Assembly: GCA_002354805.1 (NCBI GenBank)
Contig: DEMH01000014.1
Coordinates: forward strand, 1-64,000
Source of the DNA: Gammaproteobacteria bacterium UBA2675
GTDB lineage: Bacteria > Pseudomonadota > Gammaproteobacteria > Pseudomonadales > Pseudohongiellaceae
DNA length: 64,000 nt
Direction: 5' to 3'
A model generated the notes under the pieces. It did not search any database. It was not told the DNA's origin and saw nothing but the letters and a program-made list of their open reading frames with translations. This document shows, one piece after another, positions 17,366-24,681 of this stretch (positions are counted from its first letter, which is position 1; the number at the start of each line of letters is the position of its first letter). A program made the translations under genes and the position numbers.

Positions 17366-17938
17366 ATGAGGACCCACTGCAGCCGGGCGCACCGGCGTCA
17401 CGCGATCGAGTTTCGACAATCAGGCCTAAACCTGCTGGAGATTATGATCTGCACCGTGATTATAACAATAATGCTGCAGTTTTCCCTTCCAGCCTCACAG
17501 TGGCTTCTGCGAGATGAGAGCGAGAGAGTTATTTCGCAGGCTGTTGAGATGATACAGCTGGCACGCAGCCATGCCATACGGTCCGCCCAGATTGTAACAC
17601 TGTGCCCTTTGCACAGCGAAGGCTGCGGAGCTGACTGGAACCTCGGGATCATGCTGGTTTCCGACGGTGAGCAGGTGCACAGGCAGGACTGGACGGCAGT
17701 TCAGGGCACGATCCACTGGCGCAGCTTTGGAGCGCCGAATCGCCTGGAGTTTGATACAACAGGCGCGCTGCTTCATCAGAATGGCAGTTTGATGTGGTGT
17801 CCGCTCCAACCCCATGCCAGTTCTCCTCACCAGCTGGTAATAAACGGCGCAGGTCGCATTCGATTGGCCGAAGACGCTGACGGCGACGGGTGGCGCGAGG
17901 ATGGCGCTGGCAACCCACTCGATTGCGCCCCTGACTGA
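17366..17938 (+). CDS. fimT: FimT/GspH-type minor pilin
   Basis: This is a type IV pilin-like prepilin. The leader ends at G20 (FRQSG) and is followed by LNLLEIMICTVIITIML, with Glu at +5 as PilD cleavage and pilin assembly require. The C-terminal domain is of the GspH/FimT type, with two cysteine pairs (CPLHSEGC; a late pair at MWC and DCAPD). FimT proteins act in DNA uptake and initiation of the pilus. GGGAG precedes the ATG by 7 bases. It is divergent from thiO and convergent with the pilX-like gene 22 bp away. Confidence 0.8.
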   Translation: MRTHCSRAHRRHAIEFRQSGLNLLEIMICTVIITIMLQFSLPASQWLLRDESERVISQAVEMIQLARSHAIRSAQIVTLCPLHSEGCGADWNLGIMLVSDGEQVHRQDWTAVQGTIHWRSFGAPNRLEFDTTGALLHQNGSLMWCPLQPHASSPHQLVINGAGRIRLAEDADGDGWREDGAGNPLDCAPD

Positions 17939-17960
17939 CCGATGTAATATTCGCCCGTTA

Positions 17961-18284
17961 CTACTCGCGAACGCCAGCGCCTTTGCATACCACCTGGGCT
18001 TCAGCCAGTAAGGACTCACGATTAGCGACCAAGGAGTTGACCCCTTCCGGGGTCTCACCGGGTATGTTCTTGTCACGCTCACTATGCGCATGAGAACCCA
18101 GCTCGACCGCACAGAAACCTTTGGCATGTAACAGGTTGAACACTTTTCGATGAGTCAGGACAGCCGATGCCAGAGTTGTCTGAACCATCAAGGCAAGGGC
18201 AAGACTCAGGATCAGACACAGCGGCAACGCAGCGCCCAGCTGCCTGCCTGAGTGGCATTGTCGATGCCAGTTTTTCGGCCTCAC
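17961..18284 (-). CDS. Short PilX-like minor pilin
   Basis: This 107-residue protein has a prepilin-like N-terminus: a basic leader, then G17 followed by a hydrophobic stretch AALPLCLILSLALALM. The +5 position is Leu, not Glu. It has three later cysteines. It begins within the stop of the pilW-like gene (ATGA overlap), and this third place in a V-W-X series is why I call it PilX-like. Known PilX proteins are nearly twice as long, so it is shortened or a separate small type. Function is inferred from position only. Confidence 0.55.
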   Translation of the reverse strand: MRPKNWHRQCHSGRQLGAALPLCLILSLALALMVQTTLASAVLTHRKVFNLLHAKGFCAVELGSHAHSERDKNIPGETPEGVNSLVANRESLLAEAQVVCKGAGVRE

Positions 18285-18958
18285 GGGAAGGCCTCGCCAG
18301 GCTCCGACAGGTCAGAGTCACTGACATCTACCGGCACCGTCAGCAGACCCGGCATCAAGCCTGAATCTTCAGCCACTCGATAACGGATGCGGACTGCAGT
18401 CAGATTCCCATATTCCACTCGGCTAGTGGTATCACAGCGCCGCTGACAAACTGCGACCCTAAGATCTCCGAAACCAGTCACAAGTTCCTCGCCTCTGTGA
18501 AAGCCACCTTCCGGTCGACTTCTCCGAAGATAAAGCCCGGCGGGCTGGTCTCTGCGGCCACCACGATGTGCCAGGTAGTACAGGTTGCTGCTCTCGATGA
18601 GACCGGTGACGGAATAATGTCTGACAATAACAACATCGCTGCCGCTGACCGCCGTGGACGGGCGGCTGAACGATGCACCAGCATGCCATTTCTCAACTGG
18701 CACCAATCCAGCGGCGACTGCTGGGGCCAATGCTGCTGCCATATCCAGCGCGAGTCTCAGGTCCTCATCAAATATCCGACGTACCACCATCGACGTATCC
18801 AGAGACTGCTGCCGCTCGAACTGCCTTAACCGGTCCTTATGACCATACAGGTAGACCTGCAATAAAGACCCACTGATGACTGCTCCCGTGGCGATGACAA
18901 ACAGTAGTTCCAGCAGACTGAAACCATGCCCCGATCGCATGTTTACGAGCACCTGCAT
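18281..18958 (-). CDS. pilW: PilW-like minor pilin
   Basis: This is a minor pilin of about 225 residues. The prepilin site is SGHG followed by FSLLELLFVIATGAV, with Glu at +5. I use the ATG at 18958, which overlaps the preceding pilV stop as TGATG and so decides the start; an upstream in-frame reading to 19000 is probably not used. The mature part is a large globular domain ending in a conserved-looking strand region NLTAVRIRYRVAED. It overlaps pilX by 4 bp, so V, W and X should be translated together. Confidence 0.75.
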   Translation of the reverse strand: MQVLVNMRSGHGFSLLELLFVIATGAVISGSLLQVYLYGHKDRLRQFERQQSLDTSMVVRRIFDEDLRLALDMAAALAPAVAAGLVPVEKWHAGASFSRPSTAVSGSDVVIVRHYSVTGLIESSNLYYLAHRGGRRDQPAGLYLRRSRPEGGFHRGEELVTGFGDLRVAVCQRRCDTTSRVEYGNLTAVRIRYRVAEDSGLMPGLLTVPVDVSDSDLSEPGEAFP

Positions 18959-19422
18959 CAGGTATCTGACTCCCGACCGGCTGCATCCCGACTCAGGCAT
19001 TCAATGGCATGCGTTGGTTGTTGCCAGCAAATCGCCGTGTAGTCTTCAGAGGCATGCAGTGAAAAATGACCTGGCATTTCTACAGTCTCAGCGTTTATCA
19101 ATTGTTGCTCCCACTGATCAAGCAGCTCCACTGCCTGCTCATGGTCCAGACGCGCGGTGTTCCCGCTGTTCGGTGCAGTGCAGTTTGCCCGTTCGGCAGC
19201 ACAGGCAGGCTCTGGAGATAACGCATGCAATGCCAGCCACTCTTCCAGCAGCACTGATGCGTGGTGCGCCACAAGGGCCCGTGTCAAAACATCAGCGCTG
19301 TGGATCTGCATAAGCCCTGCCACGGAGATGGCACTGCCTGCCAGCAGGCCAGCCAGCAGCAGCTCAAGTGTGGCGATTCCCCGGTTCTGACAGAGGTTCC
19401 TGAACGACCCTGCTGTACGCAT
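18958..19422 (-). CDS. pilV: PilV-like minor pilin
   Basis: This is a minor pilin of about 154 residues, first of the three coupled genes. I place the start at ATG 19422, which has AGGGA eight bases upstream; further in-frame codons reach 19482 without a site. The leader ends NRG and is followed by IATLELLLAGLLAGSAI, with Glu at +5. In P. aeruginosa PilV works with FimU, PilW, PilX and PilY1 to prime pilus assembly. No fimU, pilY1 or pilE is present in the window. Confidence 0.7.
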   Translation of the reverse strand: MRTAGSFRNLCQNRGIATLELLLAGLLAGSAISVAGLMQIHSADVLTRALVAHHASVLLEEWLALHALSPEPACAAERANCTAPNSGNTARLDHEQAVELLDQWEQQLINAETVEMPGHFSLHASEDYTAICWQQPTHAIECLSRDAAGRESDT

Positions 19423-19506
19423 TATTGCCATCCCTGCTAACTTCACGACTCCACTCTGACTGTAGTCATGAATCCCCGCCAATGCTCACAAAAAAAGCAG
19501 ATAGTT

Positions 19507-19535
19507 TTGGCGGCAGTCAGGAAATTACCTATAAT
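19507..19535 (+). promoter_or_regulatory. Sigma70 promoter for the TSUP carrier gene
   Basis: TTGGCG (19507-19512), a 17-nt spacer and a perfect TATAAT (19530-19535) are followed by CCGCGCTTT. The start of transcription would be near 19542, 27 nt before the ATG at 19569. This argues against the longer reading frame that begins at 19425. Confidence 0.6.
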
Positions 19536-19568
19536 CCGCGCTTTGCAATGAATCAGGTGCTCACGGGC

Positions 19569-20327
19569 ATGGAATACGATCTGCTGCTTCTCATGCTGCT
19601 GGCCCTGACAGGTCTCATCGCCGGGTGGATAAACACCCTTGCCGGAGGCGGATCCAACCTGACCCTGCCAGCACTGATGCTGCTGGGGCTGCCCCCCGAC
19701 GTGGCCAACGGCACCAATCGTGTTGGCGTCATCTTGCAGGGCGTCGTTGCAGTCAAGGGGTTTCACAAATACGGGCGACTGGATACTCAGTCAATCTGGC
19801 CTATTCTGGTCCCCAATCTGATTGGCGGCGCCATCGGTGCACTGATTGCGGCGCTGCTGCCAAATGTGGCGCTCAAGCCGCTGCTATTGGGAACAATTCT
19901 ATTGATGTCAGCCATCATCCTGGTGCGCCCGGGTTTCATCGCGCCGCCTCCTGGCACCCCCGTAAAGACGCCGGGCGAAAGCCCGGGTGCTTGGGCGGGC
20001 CTCTTCCTGGCCGGAGTTTATGGAGGCTTCGTGCAGGCGGGAGTCGGTTTTATACTGCTGGCCGCCCTGGCCGGTGGCTTGCGCTACGATCTGGTGCGGG
20101 CGAACGCACTGAAAATGGTCTGTACGCTGTGTTTTACAGCAGTGTCACTGGCCATCTTTCTCTGGTTCGATCTGGTCCGCTGGCTGCCGGGCCTTGTCCT
20201 TGCGGCCGGAACAATGCTGGGCAGTCACTTGAGCGTGAAATTTGCCATAAGCGTGCAGCAAAGCACCATCAAATGGTTCCTGTTCGCGATGACGCTGGTG
20301 TCCTGCGGCGCTGCACTGGTGTTCTAA
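19569..20327 (+). CDS. TSUP (TauE/SafE) family membrane carrier
   Basis: This inner-membrane carrier of the TauE/SafE family typically exports or imports sulfite, sulfoacetate or other small anions. The 252-residue protein has about eight hydrophobic segments and the family's first signature GWINTLAGGGSNLTLPALMLLGLPPDVANGTNR-type loop (WINTLAGGGS near residue 18, ANGTNRVGV near 42). A second copy (GVYGGFVQAGVGFILL) lies near residue 150, reflecting the internal repeat. The ATG at 19569 has AGGTG nine bases upstream and fits the promoter. The substrate cannot be deduced from the neighbours. Confidence 0.88.
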   Translation: MEYDLLLLMLLALTGLIAGWINTLAGGGSNLTLPALMLLGLPPDVANGTNRVGVILQGVVAVKGFHKYGRLDTQSIWPILVPNLIGGAIGALIAALLPNVALKPLLLGTILLMSAIILVRPGFIAPPPGTPVKTPGESPGAWAGLFLAGVYGGFVQAGVGFILLAALAGGLRYDLVRANALKMVCTLCFTAVSLAIFLWFDLVRWLPGLVLAAGTMLGSHLSVKFAISVQQSTIKWFLFAMTLVSCGAALVF

Positions 20328-20377
20328 TCGACAGCTGCGCAGGAAAACCGGGCGACACCAGCTGGAAATGGTAAAAC

Positions 20378-21808
20378 TTAGCGTGCGGTATTGTCGCGCA
20401 GACTACCGACCCGGATGTTGTTGAGGGTCACGATGACGGCGGCGCCGCCCAGTGCGCTCCGCTCTATCTGGATCTGACCGCCATAGCTGTGCATGATATC
20501 TGCGACAACTGCCAGGCCTATACCCTGCCCCTGCGGCAAGGTATCCAGTCTGACTCCTCGCTGCAGCACCAGCTCACTTGCTTCCGGCAGTATGCCTCTG
20601 CCATCGTCTTCCACACGAAGCTGCGCCGCACCGGAATCACTGCCAATAAAGGATGAACACACCAGCACCCTGCCCCGACCATACTTGCAGGCGTTGTCCA
20701 TCAGATTGCCCAATACCTCCATCAGGTCCCGTTCGTCTCCGAGGAAAAAGGTTCGCTCGTCCACTTCTTGTGTGATCTTTACCGATTTGTCGGCGTAGAC
20801 CTTTTCCAGTGCCCGCGCTACCCGCGCGATTGCCCCGGCGATGTTGACCTGGCGTGCCAGCGCATTGCTGTTATCCCCTCTTACGGCGCGCTGCAATTGA
20901 TAACCCACAATCTGGTTCATGGCATCAAGCTGTTCCTGAATGACGTCGGCGCGCACCACATCGCTTGCAGTCGCAGCTGCGTCATCGGGCCCGGATCTGA
21001 GGCTGGCCATCTCGCCCTGAATAACGGCCAGCGGGGTTTTCAGACTGTGCGCCAGATCGCCCAGTGTGGTGCGATAGCGCTGCTGCTGTTTGCGTTCTGA
21101 CTGAATCAAAAGGTTGAGGTTGGTTGTTACAGCGTTCAACTCCCGCGGATAGTCTTCCCCCAGGGTTTCGCTGTCACCTCTTTCAATGCTGATAAGATCC
21201 CGTGCAAGTCTTCTCAGTGGTGCCAGCCCCCACCTCAACAGCGCCAGCTGCAGCAATAAAAGCAGAGCGGCCAGCCCTCCCAGCCAGGACCAAAGGCTGC
21301 GACGAAACTGATTCACCTCCAACTGATAAGTAGCAGTGTCCTCGAGTACCGTAAAGATGACAGGTGCGGGTCGATTTTCCCAGGTCACAGCATAACTGCT
21401 GACAAAGAATTGCCTGTCTGTTGCCCCGGCCAGACGACGAAACTGCGTGTCGCCACGTGACAGTTCACTCCCCAGCGCCAGCTCATTAACAGCAAGTTCA
21501 AGCGCCGAGGGGGTGCGCAACAGGACCTGACCATCCGCATCTCTGATCAGGCCATAGAGACCAGAGTTAAGCTGTGCAAAACGCGGCTCACGCAGATCTT
21601 CAATGAAATAGAAGTCGCCGTCGCTTTGGTCGACCGCCGCCAGCAGCACGTAGATCTGAACCTGCAACTGTTCGGCTATGCCGGCCTCGGCGCTGGCTCT
21701 GAATGCCCTGTCCAGCACCACACCTGTCAAGCCCAGGAAAACCGTCAGCAGAATACTGACCGAGACCAGCAATCGGCTCTGCAGAGAGTAGGAACCTGGC
21801 CTGGACAC
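20378..21808 (-). CDS. PhoQ-like sensor histidine kinase
   Basis: This is a membrane sensor kinase of 476 residues. It has TM1 at about 13-33, a periplasmic domain to about 172, TM2 at about 173-194, a HAMP linker, a HisKA helix with phosphorylatable H254 (GDLAHSLKTPLAV) and an HATPase domain (NLMDNACKYGRG as N box, DDGRGI, and GIGLAVV). The HSLKTPL H-box is of the PhoQ type. It starts 6 bp after the response regulator stop, so both come from one mRNA. The signal sensed is unknown; a Mg2+/cationic-peptide role like PhoQ is only a guess. Confidence 0.9.
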   Translation of the reverse strand: MSRPGSYSLQSRLLVSVSILLTVFLGLTGVVLDRAFRASAEAGIAEQLQVQIYVLLAAVDQSDGDFYFIEDLREPRFAQLNSGLYGLIRDADGQVLLRTPSALELAVNELALGSELSRGDTQFRRLAGATDRQFFVSSYAVTWENRPAPVIFTVLEDTATYQLEVNQFRRSLWSWLGGLAALLLLLQLALLRWGLAPLRRLARDLISIERGDSETLGEDYPRELNAVTTNLNLLIQSERKQQQRYRTTLGDLAHSLKTPLAVIQGEMASLRSGPDDAAATASDVVRADVIQEQLDAMNQIVGYQLQRAVRGDNSNALARQVNIAGAIARVARALEKVYADKSVKITQEVDERTFFLGDERDLMEVLGNLMDNACKYGRGRVLVCSSFIGSDSGAAQLRVEDDGRGILPEASELVLQRGVRLDTLPQGQGIGLAVVADIMHSYGGQIQIERSALGGAAVIVTLNNIRVGSLRDNTAR

Positions 21809-21814
21809 CTGGTA

Positions 21815-22489
21815 TTAATCCATGACGCGCATGCGGTAACCCTGGCCCCGCACGGTTTCAATTGGATTGAGCGTCTGATCCGGGTCAAGCTTCTGTCTCA
21901 GGCGACGAACGAACACCTCCAGCACATTGCTGTCACGATCGTAGTCCTGTGCGTACAGGTGTTCAGTCAGTTCCGTCTTGGAGACAACCTGATCAGGGTG
22001 CAGCATCAGATACTCGAGTGTCTTGTACTCGTAGGCAGTCAGATCCACACCAGTACCGTTGACACTGACGCGTTTGGCACTGGTGTCGAGCTGGATGGGT
22101 CCCGAGCTGATGACAGGGCTGGCAAAGCCAGCGGCGCGGCGCATCAGGGCATTGAGGCGCGCGAGAATTTCTTCCATGCGAAATGGTTTTACGACGTAAT
22201 CATCGGCGCCGGCATCAAGGCCACTGACTTTATCCTGCCAATCGCCGCGCGCTGTGAGAATGAGTACCGGATAGCGTTGCCCCGCCTCACGCATCTGACG
22301 AATCAGGCTGATACCATCCAGCTCTGGCAGGCCAAGATCAATGATGGCGGCGTCGTAATCATTTTCGACGGCCAGGTAAACGCCTGTGCGTCCGTCCCTG
22401 GCATCATCGACGACAAATCCGGCCTGTTCCAGACCCAGTTTAAGCTGCTGTCGCAACAGGCTGGCATCTTCTACAACCAATACCCGCAT
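21815..22489 (-). CDS. OmpR-family response regulator
   Basis: This 224-residue DNA-binding regulator is paired with the kinase downstream. The receiver domain has acidic residues E7-D8, phospho-acceptor D51 (IIDLGLPELDG) and a late K in YVVKPFRMEE. The C-terminal winged helix (LTAYEYKTLEYLMLHPDQVVSKTELTEHLY) is of the PhoP/OmpR type. pepSY lies 2 bp upstream. An 11-bp tandem repeat ahead of the glycine-zipper gene at 23488-23509 is a possible target. Confidence 0.92.
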   Translation of the reverse strand: MRVLVVEDASLLRQQLKLGLEQAGFVVDDARDGRTGVYLAVENDYDAAIIDLGLPELDGISLIRQMREAGQRYPVLILTARGDWQDKVSGLDAGADDYVVKPFRMEEILARLNALMRRAAGFASPVISSGPIQLDTSAKRVSVNGTGVDLTAYEYKTLEYLMLHPDQVVSKTELTEHLYAQDYDRDSNVLEVFVRRLRQKLDPDQTLNPIETVRGQGYRMRVMD

Positions 22490-22491
22490 GC

Positions 22492-22806
22492 TTACTCCCT
22501 GCTGATGGCACCTGTCGCTTTGTCGACATAGACAGTGTAAATATTGCCTTCGTTATCCAGTCTGACCCGATAACGAACCCGGTCGCCCTGCCTGACTTCA
22601 TTGATGCTGATGACCTCGCCAGGAAACCGGGCCCTGACAATATCCAGCGCCTGTCGCTGACTGACCGTCCGACCGCTGCTCTGTTGCTGCTCCGGCTGAT
22701 CAGCCGGAGGTTGCGCGAGCACGTCGCTCCCGGCAAGAGCCAGCCAGGATACAATGACTGCTATCAGCAATCGATTCCTGCGCCGGCCCTTCATTAATGT
22801 CACCAT
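22492..22806 (-). CDS. Small secreted PepSY-domain protein
   Basis: This is a periplasmic protein of about 104 residues with a signal peptide (hydrophobic core LLIAVIVSWLALAG, cleavage near VLA-Q) and a single PepSY domain (VSQRQALDIVRARFPGEVISI through YTVYVDKATGAISRE). PepSY proteins next to PhoPQ-type systems are common and may modulate the sensor or a protease; the mechanism is not known here. It ends 2 bp before the response regulator. ATG 22806 and ATG 22794 are both possible starts. Confidence 0.8.
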   Translation of the reverse strand: MVTLMKGRRRNRLLIAVIVSWLALAGSDVLAQPPADQPEQQQSSGRTVSQRQALDIVRARFPGEVISINEVRQGDRVRYRVRLDNEGNIYTVYVDKATGAISRE

Positions 22807-22895
22807 ACTCACTCTGTCTCTCCATATGTCGAAACTGCCGTCAGGATACAGCCGGATTCACTCCACCGGGCTCATCAGCAGCTTGCCGGAGAGAG

Positions 22896-23444
22896 TTAAA
22901 ACACCGGCGCAACGTCGACGCGAAGCCGAATTTTTCTGCCGGGATCGTGATCCGTGTGTACCGTGTATTCCTCGCCGTTGTAGCGGTAGCGCACCTGGTA
23001 TCCGCTCAGACGCTCCTCATCGCGGTACGACTCTGTCACTTCGCAATGCTGCACGGTCTGATACCGGGCGTGCTGCGGTTTGTGATTGGCTTTCACTATA
23101 TCACGGCCCACAGAATGCCCCAACACAGCGCCAACCACCGCACCAACTCGCTGACTCGATTTATTGGTACCAAGCGCGTTACCAATAGCACCACCGACAA
23201 TGGTGCTGACCAGCACTGGAGTACGGCTTTGGCCATGGCGATCTTCCTTCACCAGGACCTGCTCATTCCAGCAGGTTTCAAGAGGCTCTGAAATCGTGAC
23301 AGACTGGTAAACCGGTCGCGTATCAATAACGTCAGCATAGACATACTGAGTCTGTGCTGAAGCGACGGTTGACGAAAACCAGAAACCGGCTGACAGCGCG
23401 ATAGCCAGCATGGAACTTTTTTTTGTTTGCGTGTGGATGTTCAT
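22896..23444 (-). CDS. Glycine-zipper 2TM-domain envelope protein
   Basis: This 182-residue secreted protein has a signal peptide (MLAIALSAGFWFSSTVASA-Q) and a glycine zipper (STIVGGAIGNALG, then VGAVVGAVLGHSVGRDI) of the Rick_17kDa/SlyB-like type. Such segments insert in or span the outer membrane. Two cysteines (ETCWNE; HCEVTE) flank the zipper. The start at ATG 23444 follows GAGGTG by five bases. It lies 89 bp upstream of pepSY on the same strand and is a plausible member or target of the adjacent regulon, like slyB under PhoP; that link is inference. Confidence 0.8.
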   Translation of the reverse strand: MNIHTQTKKSSMLAIALSAGFWFSSTVASAQTQYVYADVIDTRPVYQSVTISEPLETCWNEQVLVKEDRHGQSRTPVLVSTIVGGAIGNALGTNKSSQRVGAVVGAVLGHSVGRDIVKANHKPQHARYQTVQHCEVTESYRDEERLSGYQVRYRYNGEEYTVHTDHDPGRKIRLRVDVAPVF

Positions 23445-23487
23445 TTTGCACCTCGTCCATTGGTTGACGTGTGCAGAATAGCGATAA

Positions 23488-23509
23488 TGAGCTGAACGAT
23501 AACTTAACG
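23488..23509 (-). promoter_or_regulatory. Possible OmpR-family response regulator site (11-bp tandem repeat)
   Basis: Two adjacent 11-mers on the minus strand, CGTTAAGTTAT (23499-23509) and CGTTCAGCTCA (23488-23498), share 7 of 11 bases in head-to-tail order. OmpR-type regulators bind 10-11-bp direct repeats. The site is 44-65 bp upstream of the glycine-zipper ATG. The match is modest. Confidence 0.3.
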
Positions 23510-23719
23510 GGGCCAGCAATCGCTTCAGCCTGCAGGCAGTTTGAATCCTGACGCGATACGGGTACAATCCAGCCCGGATGTTAACAACAACAATCAGGAT
23601 GCAGGAATACAGGCTGGCAACAAGAGGCATCAAACTGCCCGACTGCCAGCGCGGGCAAGCCCCCTCTCGACCATCAGGCCCAGAGCGCCGCCTAGAGTAT
23701 TCCCCACAAGAGAGAGCCC

Positions 23720-24151
23720 ATGTTCCGCAATACAGTCATCGCGGCGGTAGTCGCAACTATAATCAGTACACCCGTTTTGTACTTCCTGGTGCCCGCCGTC
23801 AATCAGATGGCCGGCTTGCTGGTCTTGATTTTACTGGCGACATTGCTCAGTGCACTGCTTGCCAGTCGCCTGCAAAGCAGCCCCAGGAAAAAACGCGCCC
23901 GCAAACCAAAGCAGAATCGATCCAGCAGCAGTGCTGCACGCGAGCAGGGCAGCGTCAAATGGTTCAATGCCAGCAAAGGGTTTGGCTTCATTACCCGCGA
24001 TAGTGGCGACGATGTATTCGTCCATTTTCGAGCGATTCGCGGCGAGGGGCATCGTATTCTGCGTGACGGACAACGTGTCGAGTTTGCTGTCAGCGAAGGC
24101 GATAAAGGCCTGCAGGCCGATGATGTTGTTGCATTGAACCAGCAGCACTGA
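23720..24151 (+). CDS. Membrane-anchored cold-shock-domain protein
   Basis: This 143-residue protein has two hydrophobic helices (about residues 5-24 and 30-49), a basic, Ser/Arg-rich linker (53-75) and a C-terminal cold-shock domain (76-140). The CSD has intact RNP1 (KGFGFI, 86-91) and RNP2 (VFVHF, 99-103), so it should bind single-stranded RNA or DNA close to the inner membrane. This differs from free CspA-type proteins of about 70 residues. It is divergent from the glycine-zipper gene and convergent with slyX. Binding partners are unknown. Confidence 0.85.
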   Translation: MFRNTVIAAVVATIISTPVLYFLVPAVNQMAGLLVLILLATLLSALLASRLQSSPRKKRARKPKQNRSSSSAAREQGSVKWFNASKGFGFITRDSGDDVFVHFRAIRGEGHRILRDGQRVEFAVSEGDKGLQADDVVALNQQH

Positions 24152-24193
24152 GACCGACGTCGATTGTCTGACTGCCCATCCCGCAAACGGATT

Positions 24194-24219
24194 GCGCCGG
24201 CACGCATCATCGCCGGCGC
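24194..24219. terminator. GC-rich hairpin between convergent CSD gene and slyX
   Basis: GCGCCGGC (24194-24201) and GCCGGCGC (24212-24219) form a perfect 8-bp stem with a 10-nt loop, between the CSD gene stop (24151) and the slyX stop (24227). There is no T-run on either side, so termination is plausible but unproven. Confidence 0.4.
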
Positions 24220-24226
24220 TTGACGA

Positions 24227-24448
24227 TCAATAATGTGGCGGTTTTTCATCCTGAGCGCCGGGACTGATTGACCGCTCTGCCTGGATTTCCAGTAATTCTG
24301 TAATCTTTTCGCGGTGGAGCGCCAGCTCGCGTTCCAGAGCGTCAATCTGCTGCTGCTGCCTGGCAATTACATCGTTCAAAGTCGACAGGCTGTCTTCCTG
24401 AAACGCTATGCGCGTCTGCAAATCCACCAGTTGATCATCTGTCATCAT
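24227..24448 (-). CDS. slyX: SlyX family protein
   Basis: This small coiled-coil protein of 73 residues is of the SlyX family, whose biochemical role is unknown. It shows the family pattern: LVDLQTRIAFQEDSLSTLN, a heptad-repeat helix, and a C-terminal PPHY. The start is ATG 24448 because AGGGGG lies seven bases upstream; this gives the usual length of about 72 residues, while the longer reading to 24484 adds 12 unlikely residues. In E. coli slyX is near slyD/fkpA; that context is absent here. Confidence 0.88.
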   Translation of the reverse strand: MMTDDQLVDLQTRIAFQEDSLSTLNDVIARQQQQIDALERELALHREKITELLEIQAERSISPGAQDEKPPHY

Positions 24449-24681
24449 TACGCTACCCCCTGAGCCCTGCTCCGGGCTGCTCATAAATCATTGCCGTGTA
24501 ATAGGCCGGTGTATTGTACTCCGATTCGTGGCTGTCATATTTCTATTTATACGTCTATGCGTGTAATATTCCAGACCTCTGGCCTGTCTTAGTTCGTTCA
24601 ATGGTCCATTACACGGGCCAATCCGGCACAAGGCCAGGTTTACAGCAGATTTCATTCGCGTTTTCAGGAAGTTATAGACAT

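Noticed and set aside
21626..22531. Plus-strand frame of 301 codons over the kinase/regulator genes
   Set aside because: Spans two real genes antisense and has no protein family features.
24514..24681. N-terminal extension of the desaturase frame
   Set aside because: The first 56 codons have no family match and ATG 24682 has its own ribosome-binding site and a typical desaturase N-terminus.
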